DNA of 64,000 nt, from contig CAMRHE010000011.1 of NCBI GenBank assembly GCA_947044405.1, forward strand, positions 5,004,501-5,068,500, given 5' to 3'. Positions 1 through 11,984 of the stretch are shown one piece after another. Within the stretch, counting starts at the first letter, position 1. The number at the start of each line of letters is the position of its first letter. Source of the DNA: Leptodactylus fallax. Lineage: Eukaryota > Chordata > Amphibia > Anura > Leptodactylidae. The notes beneath the pieces were generated by a model, which saw only the letters and a list, made by a program, of their open reading frames with translations, had not been told where the DNA came from and searched no databases. Made by a program: the position numbers and the translations under genes.

Positions 1-1124
1 TACAGAAAGAGGACAAAGCTTCTAGCTCTAGCATTGTCTAAATGACAATACAAGTGTGCTGCAGGCTTGTGATTTACTGTATATAAAGGAAAATGGGAAC
101 TACAGTGTTCTAAGAGTCACATAGTGATATTAATGTGGATGAAAGGATAATCTTGTTATTAATCAGAATGTGTTTCCAGGGGTCATGTGCTGCGGCTGCT
201 GCTGATACTAGTGTAGAACCTAGTGTAGAAGAGCAGCACTCACTCTGTCTCTCACTCTGTCTGTAGCTCTAGCAAGTGTTTTTAATGGTTAGTGTCCCAA
301 AACACAGTGACATGAGTTTCTGTCCCCAGCCTGATGGTTTACGGTCATAACACACAGCTGTATTTAGGAATATCTTTCTTTTGTTTCTTTTGTGATGTTG
401 GATAGTGTTTTATGATAATACAAGCTAGCAGCTTCCTTGTCTCTTTCTTAATGACATTATTTGTTGTTGTTACTAGAGGTTATATAAATAGTAATAAGTA
501 TGTTGAATATAATCACAGAAGGACTTCCTTCCCATTAATTCACCTGTTCAGGCTCAACATTGAGGAAGAAAGTTTTGGTGCTCTTTGTATTAGGTTGGCT
601 GTGTGTGTGTATAATATATATATATATATATATATATAAGTGTATATATATAGTGGAACCTAAAAATATGTCCATTTTATGGGGTGGTAGTAATGAATGA
701 GTTTGTATACTCTTTGTAATTACTGACAATATATGGAAAATAAATACTGTCATGTGCATGGGGCATTACAGTCAGATCACTTGTGGCTCAAATGTCAAAC
801 CAGAGGTAAGTTCAGATATAAACATAAGAAAAAATATTTATGTGACTTGTGCCAGTTTTCTAGTGTAAATGAATGGGGGTTTTACACAAATATTTGTGAC
901 TTTTTTTTTAATTTTGTGCCACTCCTGACACGTTTTAAAAAGTGGGCAGGGCTTAGAGGAAGAGAATGAAACTGCCAACAACTAGACAGATTTTAATATG
1001 AACCAGAATATGGCGTAAATTATAGCACAAATTTGGCTCGCAGCCGGCATATTTTCTGATGCAGGGACAGGGAAAAAAATTAAACTAATTTATTAAGAGT
1101 CCTATAAATTTGTTACATCTTATA
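1..1124. other. Non-coding stretch with a TG/TA microsatellite
   Basis: No gene is recognised. A short (TG)n run followed by (TA)n lies at about 599-652. The remainder is AT-rich unique-looking sequence. Short open frames here have no recognisable domain and no splice context. Confidence 0.6.
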
Positions 1125-1439
1125 CTAGGTTCACATCTGCATCTGGTATTCGTCCGCTTGCAGACCATTTTAGAGAAAAACGCTTTGGCACAAAAAGGAT
1201 TCCAAATGGTTACACAGTGGATACCTGAATCCGTCTCTTTAGACGGATTACACTGGGTTCACACCAGCACTTGCACAACGTTCAGGGATTCCGTTCCCCT
1301 CTCCGCATTTTTCACCCTTTTCGGGCGGAAACCACACGGGCCCCATTATAGTCTATGGGGTCTGCGGGTTTCCTAAGGTAACTGCTTTTTTATGCGGATT
1401 AGGTTTCCGCATAAAACCCGAACGCAGATGTGAACCTAG
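1125..1439. mobile_element. Palindromic MITE, 'CTAGGTTCACATCTGC' ends
   Basis: The stretch starts with CTAGGTTCACATCTGC and ends with its exact reverse complement GCAGATGTGAACCTAG, a 16-bp perfect terminal inverted repeat. No coding capacity is seen. The same end sequence recurs at 1821-1841 and 12776-13055, so it belongs to a family dispersed in this genome. Superfamily is not assigned because no clear target duplication was found. Confidence 0.7.
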
Positions 1440-1841
1440 CATCAGTCAATGGGTGTCCGTTCAAAAAAACTAACCGTTTGTGTCCGTTTGTGATCCGTTT
1501 GTGTCCATTTTTGACCAGTCCATATTTTTTTTTTCCCTTCTTCATTCTGAGCATGCGAAGAGGGAAAAACGGTTTGCAAAACAGACACAAACTGATTGCT
1601 ATTCGTTTGTATAATCAGTTTGTAGTCCACTTTCCATAGACATCAATGTTAAAAAAAAAAACGGATTGGTTGCTGTCCGTCTGGTATCCTTATTTTTTTT
1701 GAACGGAGAAAAAGTCATGCAAGTCCAACTTTTTTCTCCGCTCAAAAACGAACCGTTTGAAATCAGATTTTGAGTATTTTGAGACAGTTTCAAAAACTGA
1801 TTTCGTGCGGAGAGCCAAACGCAGATGTGAACCCAGCCTTA
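1440..1841. repeat. Related MITE sequence adjoining the previous element
   Basis: This stretch repeats the words 'CCGTTTGTGTCCGTTTGTG' and 'AACGGA', and ends in GCAGATGTGAACCCAGCC, the same family end as the preceding element. The left end is unclear. It is probably an older copy into which, or beside which, the first one inserted. The GTCCGTTT/AACGGAC words are also found in the palindrome at 42973-43302. Confidence 0.5.
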
Positions 1842-3111
1842 CTCTGAATAATATTCTCTAAATCTATATTATTATATTGCACATTCACTGAGCCAACTTT
1901 CCTTCTGAAATGGGAAAGCATGTTTTTTAGAATGAAGCTGGCCTGAAGTTTGTTTGATTGCTGTAGGGCTGCCCTCCCTCTCCCCTGAGAATCCTATTAT
2001 TGCAGAGGGATCTGCATGCAGTAATTCATTCCCCCAGCAATGTCCGCTACACGGAAAGTACTGTATTACCTGAAACCTGTTAAAATCAATGTAATACACG
2101 ATTGCATTGAGTCTGATGAAGTGAGAGCCTCTCTATTCAGCAATTTCCCAGTATTCTAATCAGAGGTTGTAATTTTGAAAGAAAGTTTATAGATTTGCTG
2201 TGTCTTGAGCTGCAGCAAAGTCTTTAAAATGTCTACCATATTGTGTTTGGGAGGTCATACATACACCATACACATTAAAAAAACGTGCCTGATATTGTGT
2301 AGTTCCCTCTTGTGCTGCCAAAACAGTTCCAACCTGTCTCTACAAGACCTCTGTAGGTGTCCAATGGTATCAAACACCAGGACATTAGCAACAGTTATTT
2401 TTTAAATCCTGTAAGGTGTGAAGTAAATGAATCAGACTTTTTTTTTTAGCACATCAAATTGATACTCAGAGTGTGATCTAGTCAATTCAGAGGCCAAGTC
2501 AACACCTCTTTATCATGTTCTAGTACAGAGACTGTCAAATCAATATGACAAAATTGCAATACTCAAAACAGCCACTATGAAAAATATTGTGTTCTGAGTA
2601 CAAACCGGCCTGTAGCCTGCTGTAAGCATTTGATTAGCCAGGTTGCTGAGAGTTGATGAGCGTTTCTCTTCATCCTTCACTCCAGTTTAATATTGGATAG
2701 GCATTAAAGGGGTTGTCCAGAGGACCAGAACAACAGACTAACAGACAGCTAAAATAGCAGACACCAACGGAGCCCGACAGAAGACATTTATTATAATGGG
2801 GTCCATCCAGTTGTCCGTTCTTTTTAACTGAAAGCACTGGATGAAAAGTAGTGCTTGCAGGACTTTTTTGTTATGCGATTTTAGACGGACACTGCCGCAA
2901 AGTCTCTGGAGCCTCCAACAGAGATGTGAACTCACACTTATGGTTATTAGATTGTTATAGGTGGGTTATTCATACAGGGATTTATTCTGAATACTATATG
3001 TAAAGTAAGAAAGGAAATGTTTCCCTAAGATAAGTAAAAGTGGCCTTTGCCTTGCTCTGGATCAATATTTCATAATGGACTTTTGCCTTTTTTAAGCCTT
3101 AAAAACTATGT
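1842..3111. other. Non-coding stretch, no gene recognised
   Basis: No exon-like or transposase-like frame is recognised. A fragment starting near 2706 (AAAGGGGTTGTCCAG) matches the terminal repeat of the MITE at 61753-62029, so part of 2706-2940 is probably a degraded copy of that family. Confidence 0.5.
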
Positions 3112-3334
3112 AAGGCTAAAGCCCCACGTTGCAGAAACACAGCTTTTTTTGTTGCAGATTTTGTTGCGGTTTTTTAAGCCAAAGCCAGGAGTGGATTGAG
3201 AAGAAGGTAGAAGTATAAGAGCTTCCTATATATTTCCCATTCCTTTTGTAGACATTCTTGGCTTTGGCTCCAAAAAACGCAACAAAATCTGCAACAAAAA
3301 AAGCTGCGTTTCCGCAATGTGGGGCCTCAGCCTT
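3112..3334. mobile_element. Palindromic MITE, 'AAGGCTAAAGCCCCACGTTGC' family
   Basis: The left arm reads AAGGCTAAAGCCCCACGTTG and continues GCAGAAACACAGC; the right arm is GCTGCGTTTCCGCAATG followed by TGGGGCCTCAGCCTT. The two halves are imperfect reverse complements over almost their whole length. Related, more decayed copies are at 11985-12527, 13846-14042, 15296-15598, 26872-27080 and 42250-42597, making this the commonest small family in the window. Confidence 0.75.
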
Positions 3335-3612
3335 AGGGTGTGTTCACATGCATCAGCATTCCGTCGCGGCATCCCGCTCCTGATTAGGCCCGGATGAATG
3401 GGCCTAATCAGGAGCGCATCTCGAGCCGCGGACACCGCAGGCAGAATCTGCGGCAAGATGGAGCAGGACGCTTCTTTTCTCCGCGTCCTGCTGCTATCTC
3501 TGCCTCCCATTGAAAACAATGGGAGGCGGATTCGGGAGGGATCTGCTCCGGATGCGGGGGCGTATTCCGCCCCCAAATCCGCGGCAAATTCCTCCGTGTG
3601 AACACACCCTTA
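3333..3612. mobile_element. MITE with 'TTAGGGTGTGTTCACA' inverted ends
   Basis: The element begins TTAGGGTGTGTTCACATG and ends CGTGTGAACACACCCTTA. The ends are inverted repeats of about 16 bp. It abuts the preceding MITE, sharing the TTA at the junction. The interior is GC-rich and itself partly palindromic (CCTGATTAGGCCC near 3380 against GGGCCTAATCAGG near 3400). The two open frames over it are mirror shadows of the palindrome and not genes. Confidence 0.7.
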
Positions 3613-4275
3613 CTGTATTACTATAAAAAATGTATTTTCCAGATATTGTTTTTGCTCAAATGATTATACTATAAGCTACCTTTTGTAGGTAACATCCTAA
3701 GCGCAATGAACTCCAAGATATTTTAGACAGATTACACTGTATTAAAGAGGATTTCTGGGCTCACCAGGAGAGTTGTAAAATTTTAAAAGGGCACATTCAC
3801 ATACCCATAGCTCCCAATGTCAAAAGACAGAAAGAGGGACGGAGTGTGCGGTGCTGTGTGTATTGCAGAAAAAATAGCCCCGCCCACTGATACTTTGACT
3901 CTGCTCATTCCCATCCATTTCTCTATGTGCTCCCACACAGTATAATGCCCCTTCAGTCACCCTAACATGACATCCCTGGATAAACATTAATACCAGTATT
4001 AATACCTACATTAATACCAGTAGCCCAGTATATTTTGGTTTACAAGGAAGATATCTAGTCTTTTTTTACAGCTCACCACACTTTCCGCCATTAATAAATC
4101 CTCTTGGAATATGTTCCATAATTTTTACAGTTCAGACAACAAAGTAATGCTGCTGAAATTTGTGACAAAATAGCACTTCCTTTAACTGTAAGCAGCGACC
4201 CTTTCAGTTTGTAGAACAAATAATTTATCACACAGAGTTTTATCAGGATTATTTACATATTTATATATAGAGTTA
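3613..4275. other. Non-coding stretch, no gene recognised
   Basis: Mixed AT-rich sequence. No domain, RNA gene or clear terminal repeat is recognised. 'AAAGAGGATTTCTGGGCTC' near 3745 resembles the starts of other dispersed repeats but no matching end was found. Confidence 0.45.
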
Positions 4276-4545
4276 TTTATTTTATTTTATTTTATGCTTA
4301 CTTGTATAGCGCCATCATATTCCACAGCGCTTTACAGACATTGTCAGTCACTGTATCATATGGGGCTCACAATCTACATTTCCCTATCAGTATGTCTTTG
4401 GAGTGTGGGAGGAAACCGGAGTACCTGGAGGAAACCCGCGCAAACACGAGGAGAACATACAAAATCCATCCATACAAAGATGTTTGTCCTTGACAGGATT
4501 CAAACCCAGGACTAAAGTGCTGCAAGGCTGCAGTGCTAACCCTGA
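4276..4545 (+). repeat. Dispersed SINE-like repeat ('TTGTATAGCGCCATCATATT')
   Basis: After a (TTTTA)n run, the text 'TAGCGCCATCATATTCCAC', 'GTCTTTGGAGTGTGGGAGG' and 'GGTTTGAACCCAGG'-type wording (here 'GGATTCAAACCCAGGACT') is a repeat I know to be widespread in frog and fish genomes. A second short copy of its start is at 46351-46380. The exact SINE or LINE-tail class is not assigned. The three overlapping open frames are not genes. Confidence 0.6.
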
Positions 4546-4754
4546 GAGTTATCGTATCCTCCCTCAGACTTCACTTCTCAAAACTAAATAAATTTAGATT
4601 TGATAAACTGTCTTTGTAAGTGAGATCTTCCATACCACATATTCAATTGATGGCTCTGAACACTCTACTGCTCTCTGATGTCATTTTATAAGCGCACTGT
4701 CTGCTTTCTAGCGGTATATAAAACCGCATATTCATGAGCACATGAAAGACTCCC

Positions 4755-5129
4755 TTTAAAGAGGACCTATCATTAGATTTAGGCATTAGCAGCAGCACTT
4801 CTCACTACAGCGCTTGTGTGGAATTTCCTGCGCTGTAGTGAGAAGTGCTGCTGACGCAGCAAAGAATAAGAGGACGATATCTTCACATGAAGGGGCGTGC
4901 AGCAGCAAGAGGAGGTGGAATACTGGATATGACGGTGCTGTGCTCGGAGCACATGGGGAACAACCCCTGTGCTCCATGCACAGAATTAGCATATATGAAT
5001 AAAGTATTTATTTCAAAAATGATGTCAGAGAAAAGATAAAGAAAGGTAGGGATAGAATAGCTTTTCTAAAGGCTATTCCAACATGTCGTTAGGGAAATTT
5101 GCCTAAATCTAATGATAGACTCCCTTTAA
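4755..5129. mobile_element. MITE with 'TTAAAGAGGACCTATCATTA' ends and an internal hairpin
   Basis: The left end TTAAAGAGGACCTATCATTA continues GATTTAGGC; the right end is its near reverse complement, GCCTAAATCTAATGATAG then ACTCCCTTTAA. Both arms are about 30 bp. Just inside the left end (about 4790-4853) lies a perfect hairpin with a stem of about 23 bp. No transposase is encoded, so it is non-autonomous. A related but diverged left end starts the element at 15786. Confidence 0.75.
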
Positions 5130-6627
5130 TATGAGGCACATGGAGTTACTAAATGGTAATACACATGACTATACACTTTTTATTCACATTTGTGGATAGA
5201 AGTATGGAGTCATACATTTCAATGGGCCCATACACATAGATGTCATTTTTGCAACTGTATGTCTGGGCCAATTTGAAGAGCTGCAAAATATAGAGCAGGT
5301 CCTATATCTGTCTGCATTTGCAGCCTGGCGGTTCTGTAACAGCAAAACCACATCCATGCCGTTTGTGTGCAGGAGGCCTAAGGGTGTTTCTTTTCAGGTG
5401 GTGACACACTCTGTACCCAGATGTGGCTATAGCCAAATCCAGTTCCCGGGCACCAGTGCTGTCACTTTGGGGTAAGTGTGACACCCATTATTTACTGGCT
5501 GTGGTTTTGCTGTGACCGCACCACCAGGAATTAAACGTGGCTGAAATGAATCCGTGTTTCACTTACAGTAAAGAGAAAGTACTGGCGACCGGGAATGCCG
5601 CATCCAGGTACATAGTGTGACGCCCCCTACAGGTGTTACCTCACTGTTCCCAGTCATATACATTTACCACTAATTGTGGGTTACACATGTACTTATGTTG
5701 CTTTTAATGGAAAAGTACAGGTTATCAAGGCAAATAGCGGTAAACGCACATGACTGGGAGCACAGTATGACAGAAGCCCTATGTTACGGTTTGTTCTATA
5801 TGACTTTAGTGTAGGGGTCGTCGGCCTTACAATTATTGCGCGGCACTCCGAGGACCTCATCTTTGATTTTTTTATTTAAATCAGGACGCCAAACTAAAAA
5901 GGTTCCCTACCCCTGCTCTAGAAGGTCAGAACAGAGCGAAAGAATATGATAATTTTATTTTATTTTTTCTGTCCAGTTTTGACTTGCAACTGGAGTGGTC
6001 AAGCAGCACTGTTGGATCAAAAATATCTTTATAATGTGACTACTATCACAATCTGAGCTGTATTGTGTACACCCAGCAACAAGACACACATCATTGTTCT
6101 CCCTGCCACCATGAAACACAGGACTAGTACAGCACTAATCACACCTTATTGATTACTATGTATCTAAATGCTGAAAAGGCGTACAGGTGAGCAAAACATT
6201 TCACTGTCATTTTTCAGCAGAATAATGCTTGTCCATATGCAGAAATGTTTTTGCCAGGTTCTGACATTTCATTGGAAGAGTGAAGAAATCAGGCGATACC
6301 TTTTAGAGGCTAACTGAGTACATTTATAAGTAAGCTTTCAGAAGTGCAAGCTTCCTTCATCAGACATGGTGTTATACAAGAACTGAAAATTCACAGATTT
6401 TTATACACATTTTTATATACTACTGACATTTCATTAGCATAGACGTTGCCAGATTTATTGACTGTCAAGCATTTATGAGACTAGCTGTAATACCAGCTTC
6501 AGCAATCGATGAATGTGCAGAATCTCCTGACCCAAACGTAGATAAATGTGCTTCAGGATAGAATATGGAACTTGTATGCCTCCATTCCCAAACATATCTC
6601 CTCTAGCCTAGCGGCAACACAACAAAG
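5130..6627. other. Non-coding stretch with decayed repeats
   Basis: No gene is recognised. The stretch 5190-5480 contains the words GGGCCCATACACAT and AGCAGGTCCTAT, also present in the repeat at 12540-12690. The end of 5812-5936 (GGTTCCCTACCCCTG) resembles a hAT-type terminus, but its left end is too diverged to pair. Text near 6290-6415 ('GATACCTTTTAGAGGCTAAC', 'CTTCCTTCATCAGACATG') resembles a common amphibian dispersed repeat. Confidence 0.45.
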
Positions 6628-8037
6628 TACTAGAGCAGTGGCGTAACTAGGAATGGCTGGGCCCCAAGGCAAACATTTGACATGGGGCCCCCCCCCGAAC
6701 CGCCCCCTCCAACCCCCCCCCCCCCAAAAAAAACGCATTCCTGCGCACACTATTATGTCCCATAGTGGCCCCTGCACACAGTATCATGCCCCATAGTGGC
6801 CCCTGCACACAGTATCGTGGCCCCTGCACACAGAATCATGCCCCATAGTGGCCCCTGCACACAGTATCATGCCCCATAGTGGCCCCTGCACACAGTATCA
6901 TGTCCCATAGTGGCCGCTGCACACAGTATTATGTCCCATAGTGGCCCCTGCACACAGTATCATGTCCCATAGTGGCCCCTGCACACAGTATCATGTCCCA
7001 TAGTGGCCCCTGCACACAGTATCATGTCCCATAGTGGCCCCTGCACACAGTATCATGTCTCATAGTGGCCCCTGCACACAGTATTATCTCCCATAGTGGC
7101 CCCTGCACACAGTATTTTGCCCCATAGTGGCCCCTGCACACAGTATCATTCTCCATAGTGGCCCCTGCACACAGTATCATGCCCCATAGTGGCCCCTGCA
7201 CACAGTATAATTCCCCATAGTGGCCCCTGCACACAGTATCATTCCCCATAGTGGCCCCTGCACACAGTATCATTCCCCATAGTGGCCCCTGCACACACTA
7301 TTATTCCCCATAGTGGCCCGCCAAACTTCCCTAGTGGCCCCTGCACAAACTATTATTCCCCATAGTGGCCCCTGCACACACTATTATATGTTCCATTGTG
7401 GACCACCCATGAACAATTATTATACTCTGGAGTCTTTTCAGACCCCAGAGTATAATGATCGGAGACCCAGGGGAGGATAGAAACATAAAAAAACAACGTT
7501 GCTTACTTGTTCCTCGCTCCGGTGCATGCCCGTGCGCTACTGCGGCCTTCTTCAATGTTGGACCAGGCCGGCGTCACGTGACGCGGGCCTGCGTCGCGAC
7601 GCAAAATGACGTCGGCTGACGTCTGGGACGTCACCAAACAGGCCCGAAGCCTGGAGAAGCACAGGAGAGGTAAGTACATTGTTTTTTATGTTCCCTCACC
7701 AACTCTGGGCCTCCGATTATTATACTCCGGGGTCTGAAAAGACCCCGAAGTATAATGATAGCAGAGATCGTGGTGTTCGGGCCACGGCCTCATATACCGA
7801 TCCCCGCTCCTGCTCACAGCCGCCTCCACAGAATCGGAAGCACAGGTGGCCGTGAGCGGGACCCCGGGGAACGGTAAGTATATAGGGCCTGTTACCTGCT
7901 GGGGTTACTCCAGCAGGTAACGGACTATTAAAAAAAAAAAAAAAAACGCATCGGGGGCCCGCGGGGCCCCGTAATGTCCCGGGCCCTGTGGCAGCTGCTA
8001 CCACTGCTACCCCGGTAGTTACGCCCCTGTACTAGAG
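6628..8037. mobile_element. Non-autonomous hAT-like element with 8-bp target duplication
   Basis: TACTAGAG at 6628-6635 and again at 8030-8037 flanks an element that starts CAGTGGCGTAACTA (6636) and ends TAGTTACGCCCCTG (8029). The termini are inverted repeats with one mismatch, CAGTGGCG against CAGGGGCG. An 8-bp duplication with CAG..CTG ends is the hallmark of the hAT superfamily. No transposase frame is present. The interior holds a 31-bp minisatellite and two palindromic copies of a 'GAGTATAATGATCGGAGACC'-like block (about 7418-7470 and 7715-7760). Confidence 0.85.
6746..7395. repeat. 31-bp minisatellite, about 20 copies
   Basis: The unit is roughly CATAGTGGCCCCTGCACACA followed by GTATCATGTCC, repeated head to tail with small changes (CATGCC, CATTCC, TATTCC variants). 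It lies wholly inside the hAT-like element. The open frames on the minus strand here are translations of the repeat. A shorter relative is at 19652-19756. Confidence 0.9.
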
Positions 8038-8402
8038 CCTCATTTTAACTGTATACAGAGAACTGTAATACTCAGTGAAGCTTTGCTTCGGCTATGTGTC
8101 GTGGTGTTACCGATCTTTACAGTCTCAGCCTGTTAGGTCCATGCGTGGTGTGTCTGGACAACATTCTGCATGTGAATTGTCTAACGCACAGCAGAAGATT
8201 GTTCACACTGGGCGTGCGGTTCCTGCATTAACACTCACACGTTGATCGTGCGATGAGTTGCGTCGCTGGTCAGTTGTCTAGTGTGTCTTTGCCTCTGAAG
8301 GGGTTAAGTCTCTCTGCAGTGCTGAGGACTCATTACAGGCTGTGGGTGGTTCAGAGTTCTGCTATCCAATTACTTTTCTGACTACTCCTGCTCCTGGCGA
8401 TA
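8038..8402. other. Non-coding stretch between two transposons
   Basis: Nothing is recognised between the hAT-like element and the Tc1 insertion. Confidence 0.5.
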
Positions 8403-9971
8403 TACATTGCCTTGCGAAAGTATTCAGCCCCCTTGAACTTTTCAACCTTTTGCCACATTTCAGGCTTCAAACATAAGGATATAAAATTTTAATTTTTTTG
8501 GTGAAGAATCAACAAGTGGGACACAATCGTGAAGTGGAACGAAATTTATTGGATATTTTAAACTTTTGTAAAAAATAAAAAACTGAAAAGTGGGGCGTGC
8601 CAAATTATTCGGCTCCCTTAAGTTAATACTTTGTAGCGCCACCTTTTGCTGCGATTACAGCTGCAAGTCGCCTGGGGTATGTCTCTATCAGTTTTGCACA
8701 TCGAGAGACTGAAATTCTTGCCCATTCTTCCTTGGAAAACAGCTGGAGCTCAGTGAGGTTGGATGGAAAGCGTTTGTGAACAGTAGTTTTCAGCTCTTTC
8801 CACAGATTCTCGATTGGATTCAGGTCTGGACTTTGACTTGGCCATTCTAACTCCTGGATGCGTTTATTTGTGAACCATTCCATTGTAGATTTTGCTTTAT
8901 GTTTGGGATCATTGTCTTGTTGGAATATAAATCTCCGTCCCAGTCTCAGGTCTTTTGCAGACTCCAACAGGTTTTCTTCCAGAATGGTCCTGTATTTGGC
9001 TCCATCCATCTTCCCATCAATTTTAACCATCTTCCCTGTCCCTGCTGAAGAAAAGCAGGCCCAAACCATGATGCTGCCACCACCATGTTTGACAGTGGGG
9101 ATGGTGTGTTCAGGGTGATGAGCTGTGTTGCTTTTACGCCAAACATATCGTTTTGCATTGTGGCCAAAAAGTTCGATTTTGGTTTCATGTGACCAGAGCA
9201 CCTTCTTCCACATGTTTGGTGTGTCTCCCAGGTGGCTTGCGGCAAACTTTAAACGAGACTTCTTGCCACTCTTCCATAAAGGCCAGATTTGTGCAGTGTA
9301 CGACTGATTGTTGTCCTATGGACAGACTCTCTCACCTCAGCTGTAGATCTCTGCAGTTCATCCAGAGTGATTATGGGCCTCTTGGCTGCATCTCTGATCA
9401 GTCTTCTCCTTGTTTGAGATGAAAGTTTAGAGGGATGGCCGGGTCTTGGTAGATTTGCAGTGGTCTGATACTCCTTCCATTTCAATATGATCGCTTGCAC
9501 AGTGCTCCTTGGGATGTATAAAGTTTGGGAAATCTTTTTGTATCCAAATCCGGCTTTAAACTTCTCCACAACAGTATCACGGACCTGCCTGGTGTGTTCC
9601 TTGGTCTTCATGATGCTCTCTGCGCTGTAAACAGAACCCGGAGACTTGATTACACACAGGTGGATTATATTTATCATCATCAGTCATTTAGGACAACATT
9701 GGATCATTCAGAGATCCTCACTGAACTTCTGGAGTGAGTTTGCTGCACTGAAAGTAAAGGAGCCGAATAATATTGCACGCCCCACTTTTCAGTTTTTTAT
9801 TTTTTATAAAAGTTTAAAATAACCAATAAATTTCGTTCCACTTCACAATTATGTCCCACTTTTTGATTCTTCACCAAAAAATTTAAATTTTATATCCTTA
9901 TGTTTGAAGCCTGAAATGTGGCAAAAGGATGAAAAGTTCAAGGGGGCCGAATACTTTCGCAAGGCACTGTA
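8403..9971 (-). mobile_element. Tc1-like transposon, long terminal inverted repeats
   Basis: The element is flanked by TA (8403-8404 and 9970-9971), the standard Tc1/mariner target duplication. The termini read CATTGCCTTGCGAAAGTATT on the left and the complement of CAGTGCCTTGCGAAAGTATT on the right, with inverted repeats of about 220 bp. One transposase gene lies inside on the minus strand and is broken, so the copy cannot move by itself. Confidence 0.93.
8623..9611 (-). pseudogene. Tc1 transposase, broken copy
   Basis: The family protein is a DDE transposase of about 340 residues: two helix-turn-helix domains bind the inverted repeats, then a catalytic core cuts and pastes the DNA. The N-terminal part from Met at 9611 has the bipartite DNA-binding region (KAGFGYKKISQTLYIPRSTV, then the paired-like second half) and ends GLYGRVARS, then a stop. 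The core resumes in another frame at KFAASHLGDTPNMWKKVLW. About ten residues of the linker are missing. The usual first catalytic Asp in 'LWSDETK' is His here (LWSHETK). The second Asp (FQQDNDPKH) and the Glu (NPIENLW) remain. It ends ATKY at 8623. This copy is inactive on two counts. Confidence 0.93.
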
Positions 9972-11984
9972 ACTCCGCTTTGCATGTTGTCAGTTGCTGG
10001 TCTTAAACTTCAGCTTCTTGTGTTGTCCAGAAGTGATCTGTTTGCCTTAAATTACTGCTATCATCTGAGTCTGAGTACCTTGCCATTCAGTAATGTATTG
10101 CTATACTTCCTCTCCACCACAAGATACCTCAGTTGGAGATTCGATAAGTATCTGAGCACCTTGTTCCAAGCATAGTTTGATCTGGGCGTAGTTAGCCCTA
10201 GTCTTTTTCTGCTTGGAAGTTTGGATTTCTTTGTAGGGTTTTTTGTGTGATGCTAAGATCTGTTTATTCTATCCTTTGCATAGTGTCAGCATTGCTTTGT
10301 TTCACATTTATTCTTTAATCTATACTTTGTGTTTCCTCATATTCACCGTTAGTCCAGCTGGACACTTGTGGGGGGCTTTTTCTGTAGCTAACATCTCCAT
10401 TCAAATCTGAAACAAGTCAGGCCTTCTGTTTCTCTAGTAGGCGAGATATTTCTCCGGCTGTGTTTGTGCCCTCTCAGGATAGTTAGCCGGTTCCATGGCT
10501 ACTTCTAGTGTGGAATGCAGGGACTAGGAGTATCTCAGTTCTTTTTTTGGTGGTTTTCTCTTTATCTGACTGAGAATTTATCAGTCAGGTGCCAATTTTC
10601 TGGCCAGTGATCCCCAGATTATAACATGCAGGGAGCAATAAGGACGGAGAATAGAGAGGAGTCTGAGGTAGAAGTCTGCCTCAATTCTTCTTCATTTTCC
10701 GCTGTCTGAACAGGTCCTAATAATCAATTAGCCTCACATAATATTTATGTATTATAAATATATATTATTTATAAATGACTTCTGTACATGGATATTTAGA
10801 TGCTAAGACTGCAACGGGTTATGATGGTATAATGTGGAGTAATGGTGGAAAGAAGAAAATGTAATAGAATAAAAATGCTATAAACCTTTCCTCTGCATGA
10901 TGTTATTTGTTTGCAGGACTATCGGTGCCAACTGAGTCTCTTAGCAATCAGTTGATCTGCTTGGTACCTTGACAAACTCACGATCCATTAACAGTATGGA
11001 TCCAACAAACTTGATTTTTTAATTTAGCCACAGTGTTATTAACAGGTATATGTAACTTCAGTTTAACATTTATCTCGTAACAAAATAATCTCAACTAGGA
11101 GGTTTTCATATAGACTTATATTAAAATAATCAAACTACATTTCTCAACAGATAGCTGTGTGACTTTAAGGTTACCTCTCATTTCAATTGACTCTTCAGGA
11201 TAAGGTGTGTACATGGGAAGTAACATTATTTCTAGCCATTATATGACTTAGGGTTTGCAATTTTTAGCACTTTTCTAGGCTCTATCTGTAGTTTGCAGTT
11301 CTCTCTGAGTTGGTGGGTGGAGACTGGCTCCCATATACTGCACACAGTAAGTAGAGGAGAATATGTTCCATAACTGAATCTCTGACTCAGAAACAGCCCA
11401 AAAACCATACAGGACATATTTAAAAATGTATTGACATATATTGATGTCAATAAAGTACTTTGGTTGTGATGAAAAGTTTCATATGTAGCTACAGAATTAG
11501 ACTTAACATCTTTTTCTGCTTCTATCTTTCTCTTTTCATCTCTTTATCACACTGCATGTGTTTACTTCTCCTCTCCCTTTTCCATAGACTTCTACAGACA
11601 TATGCAATAGAGTCAAGTGACCTGCAGTCCACCTCACGATGGATATAGCAGAGATTTCCAGAGAGAAAGTTCAGTAGAGGGAGGTTTAGCATGGGAACAG
11701 CCTGATTAAAAGGAGAGAAAAAAAATCATTTTCTCTGATATATTATAGGTAACTTATAAAGTTTATTATAATCACTTTTGCTTTATGCAAGGTTTGTTGA
11801 ATTGACAGTGCTTATTTAAATTGTGGAATTGTGAGGAGCTCAAAAGTGTACTAAATAGAATGGTTTATCTTCATGCAAAATTCATTAGCTGTTTAGATTA
11901 TACCTTGTGAAGGACAGCCTTTCCCTTGTGCTTTGGTTCATTACGATAAAAAAGGGACAGCCTGAAGGTTTCTGATGTATGAGC
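9972..11984. other. Non-coding stretch, no gene recognised
   Basis: AT-rich sequence without recognisable exon, domain or clean terminal repeats. The segment at about 11240-11800 shares loose wording (a TCTCCTCTCCCTTTTCCATAG-like block, 'GCAAGGTTTGTTGA') with 27290-27490 and may be a decayed dispersed repeat. Confidence 0.45.

Noticed and set aside
7022..7294. Repetitive 90-codon minus-strand ORF as a tandem-repeat protein
   Set aside because: It is the 31-bp minisatellite read in one frame; the frame stays open only because the unit lacks stops.
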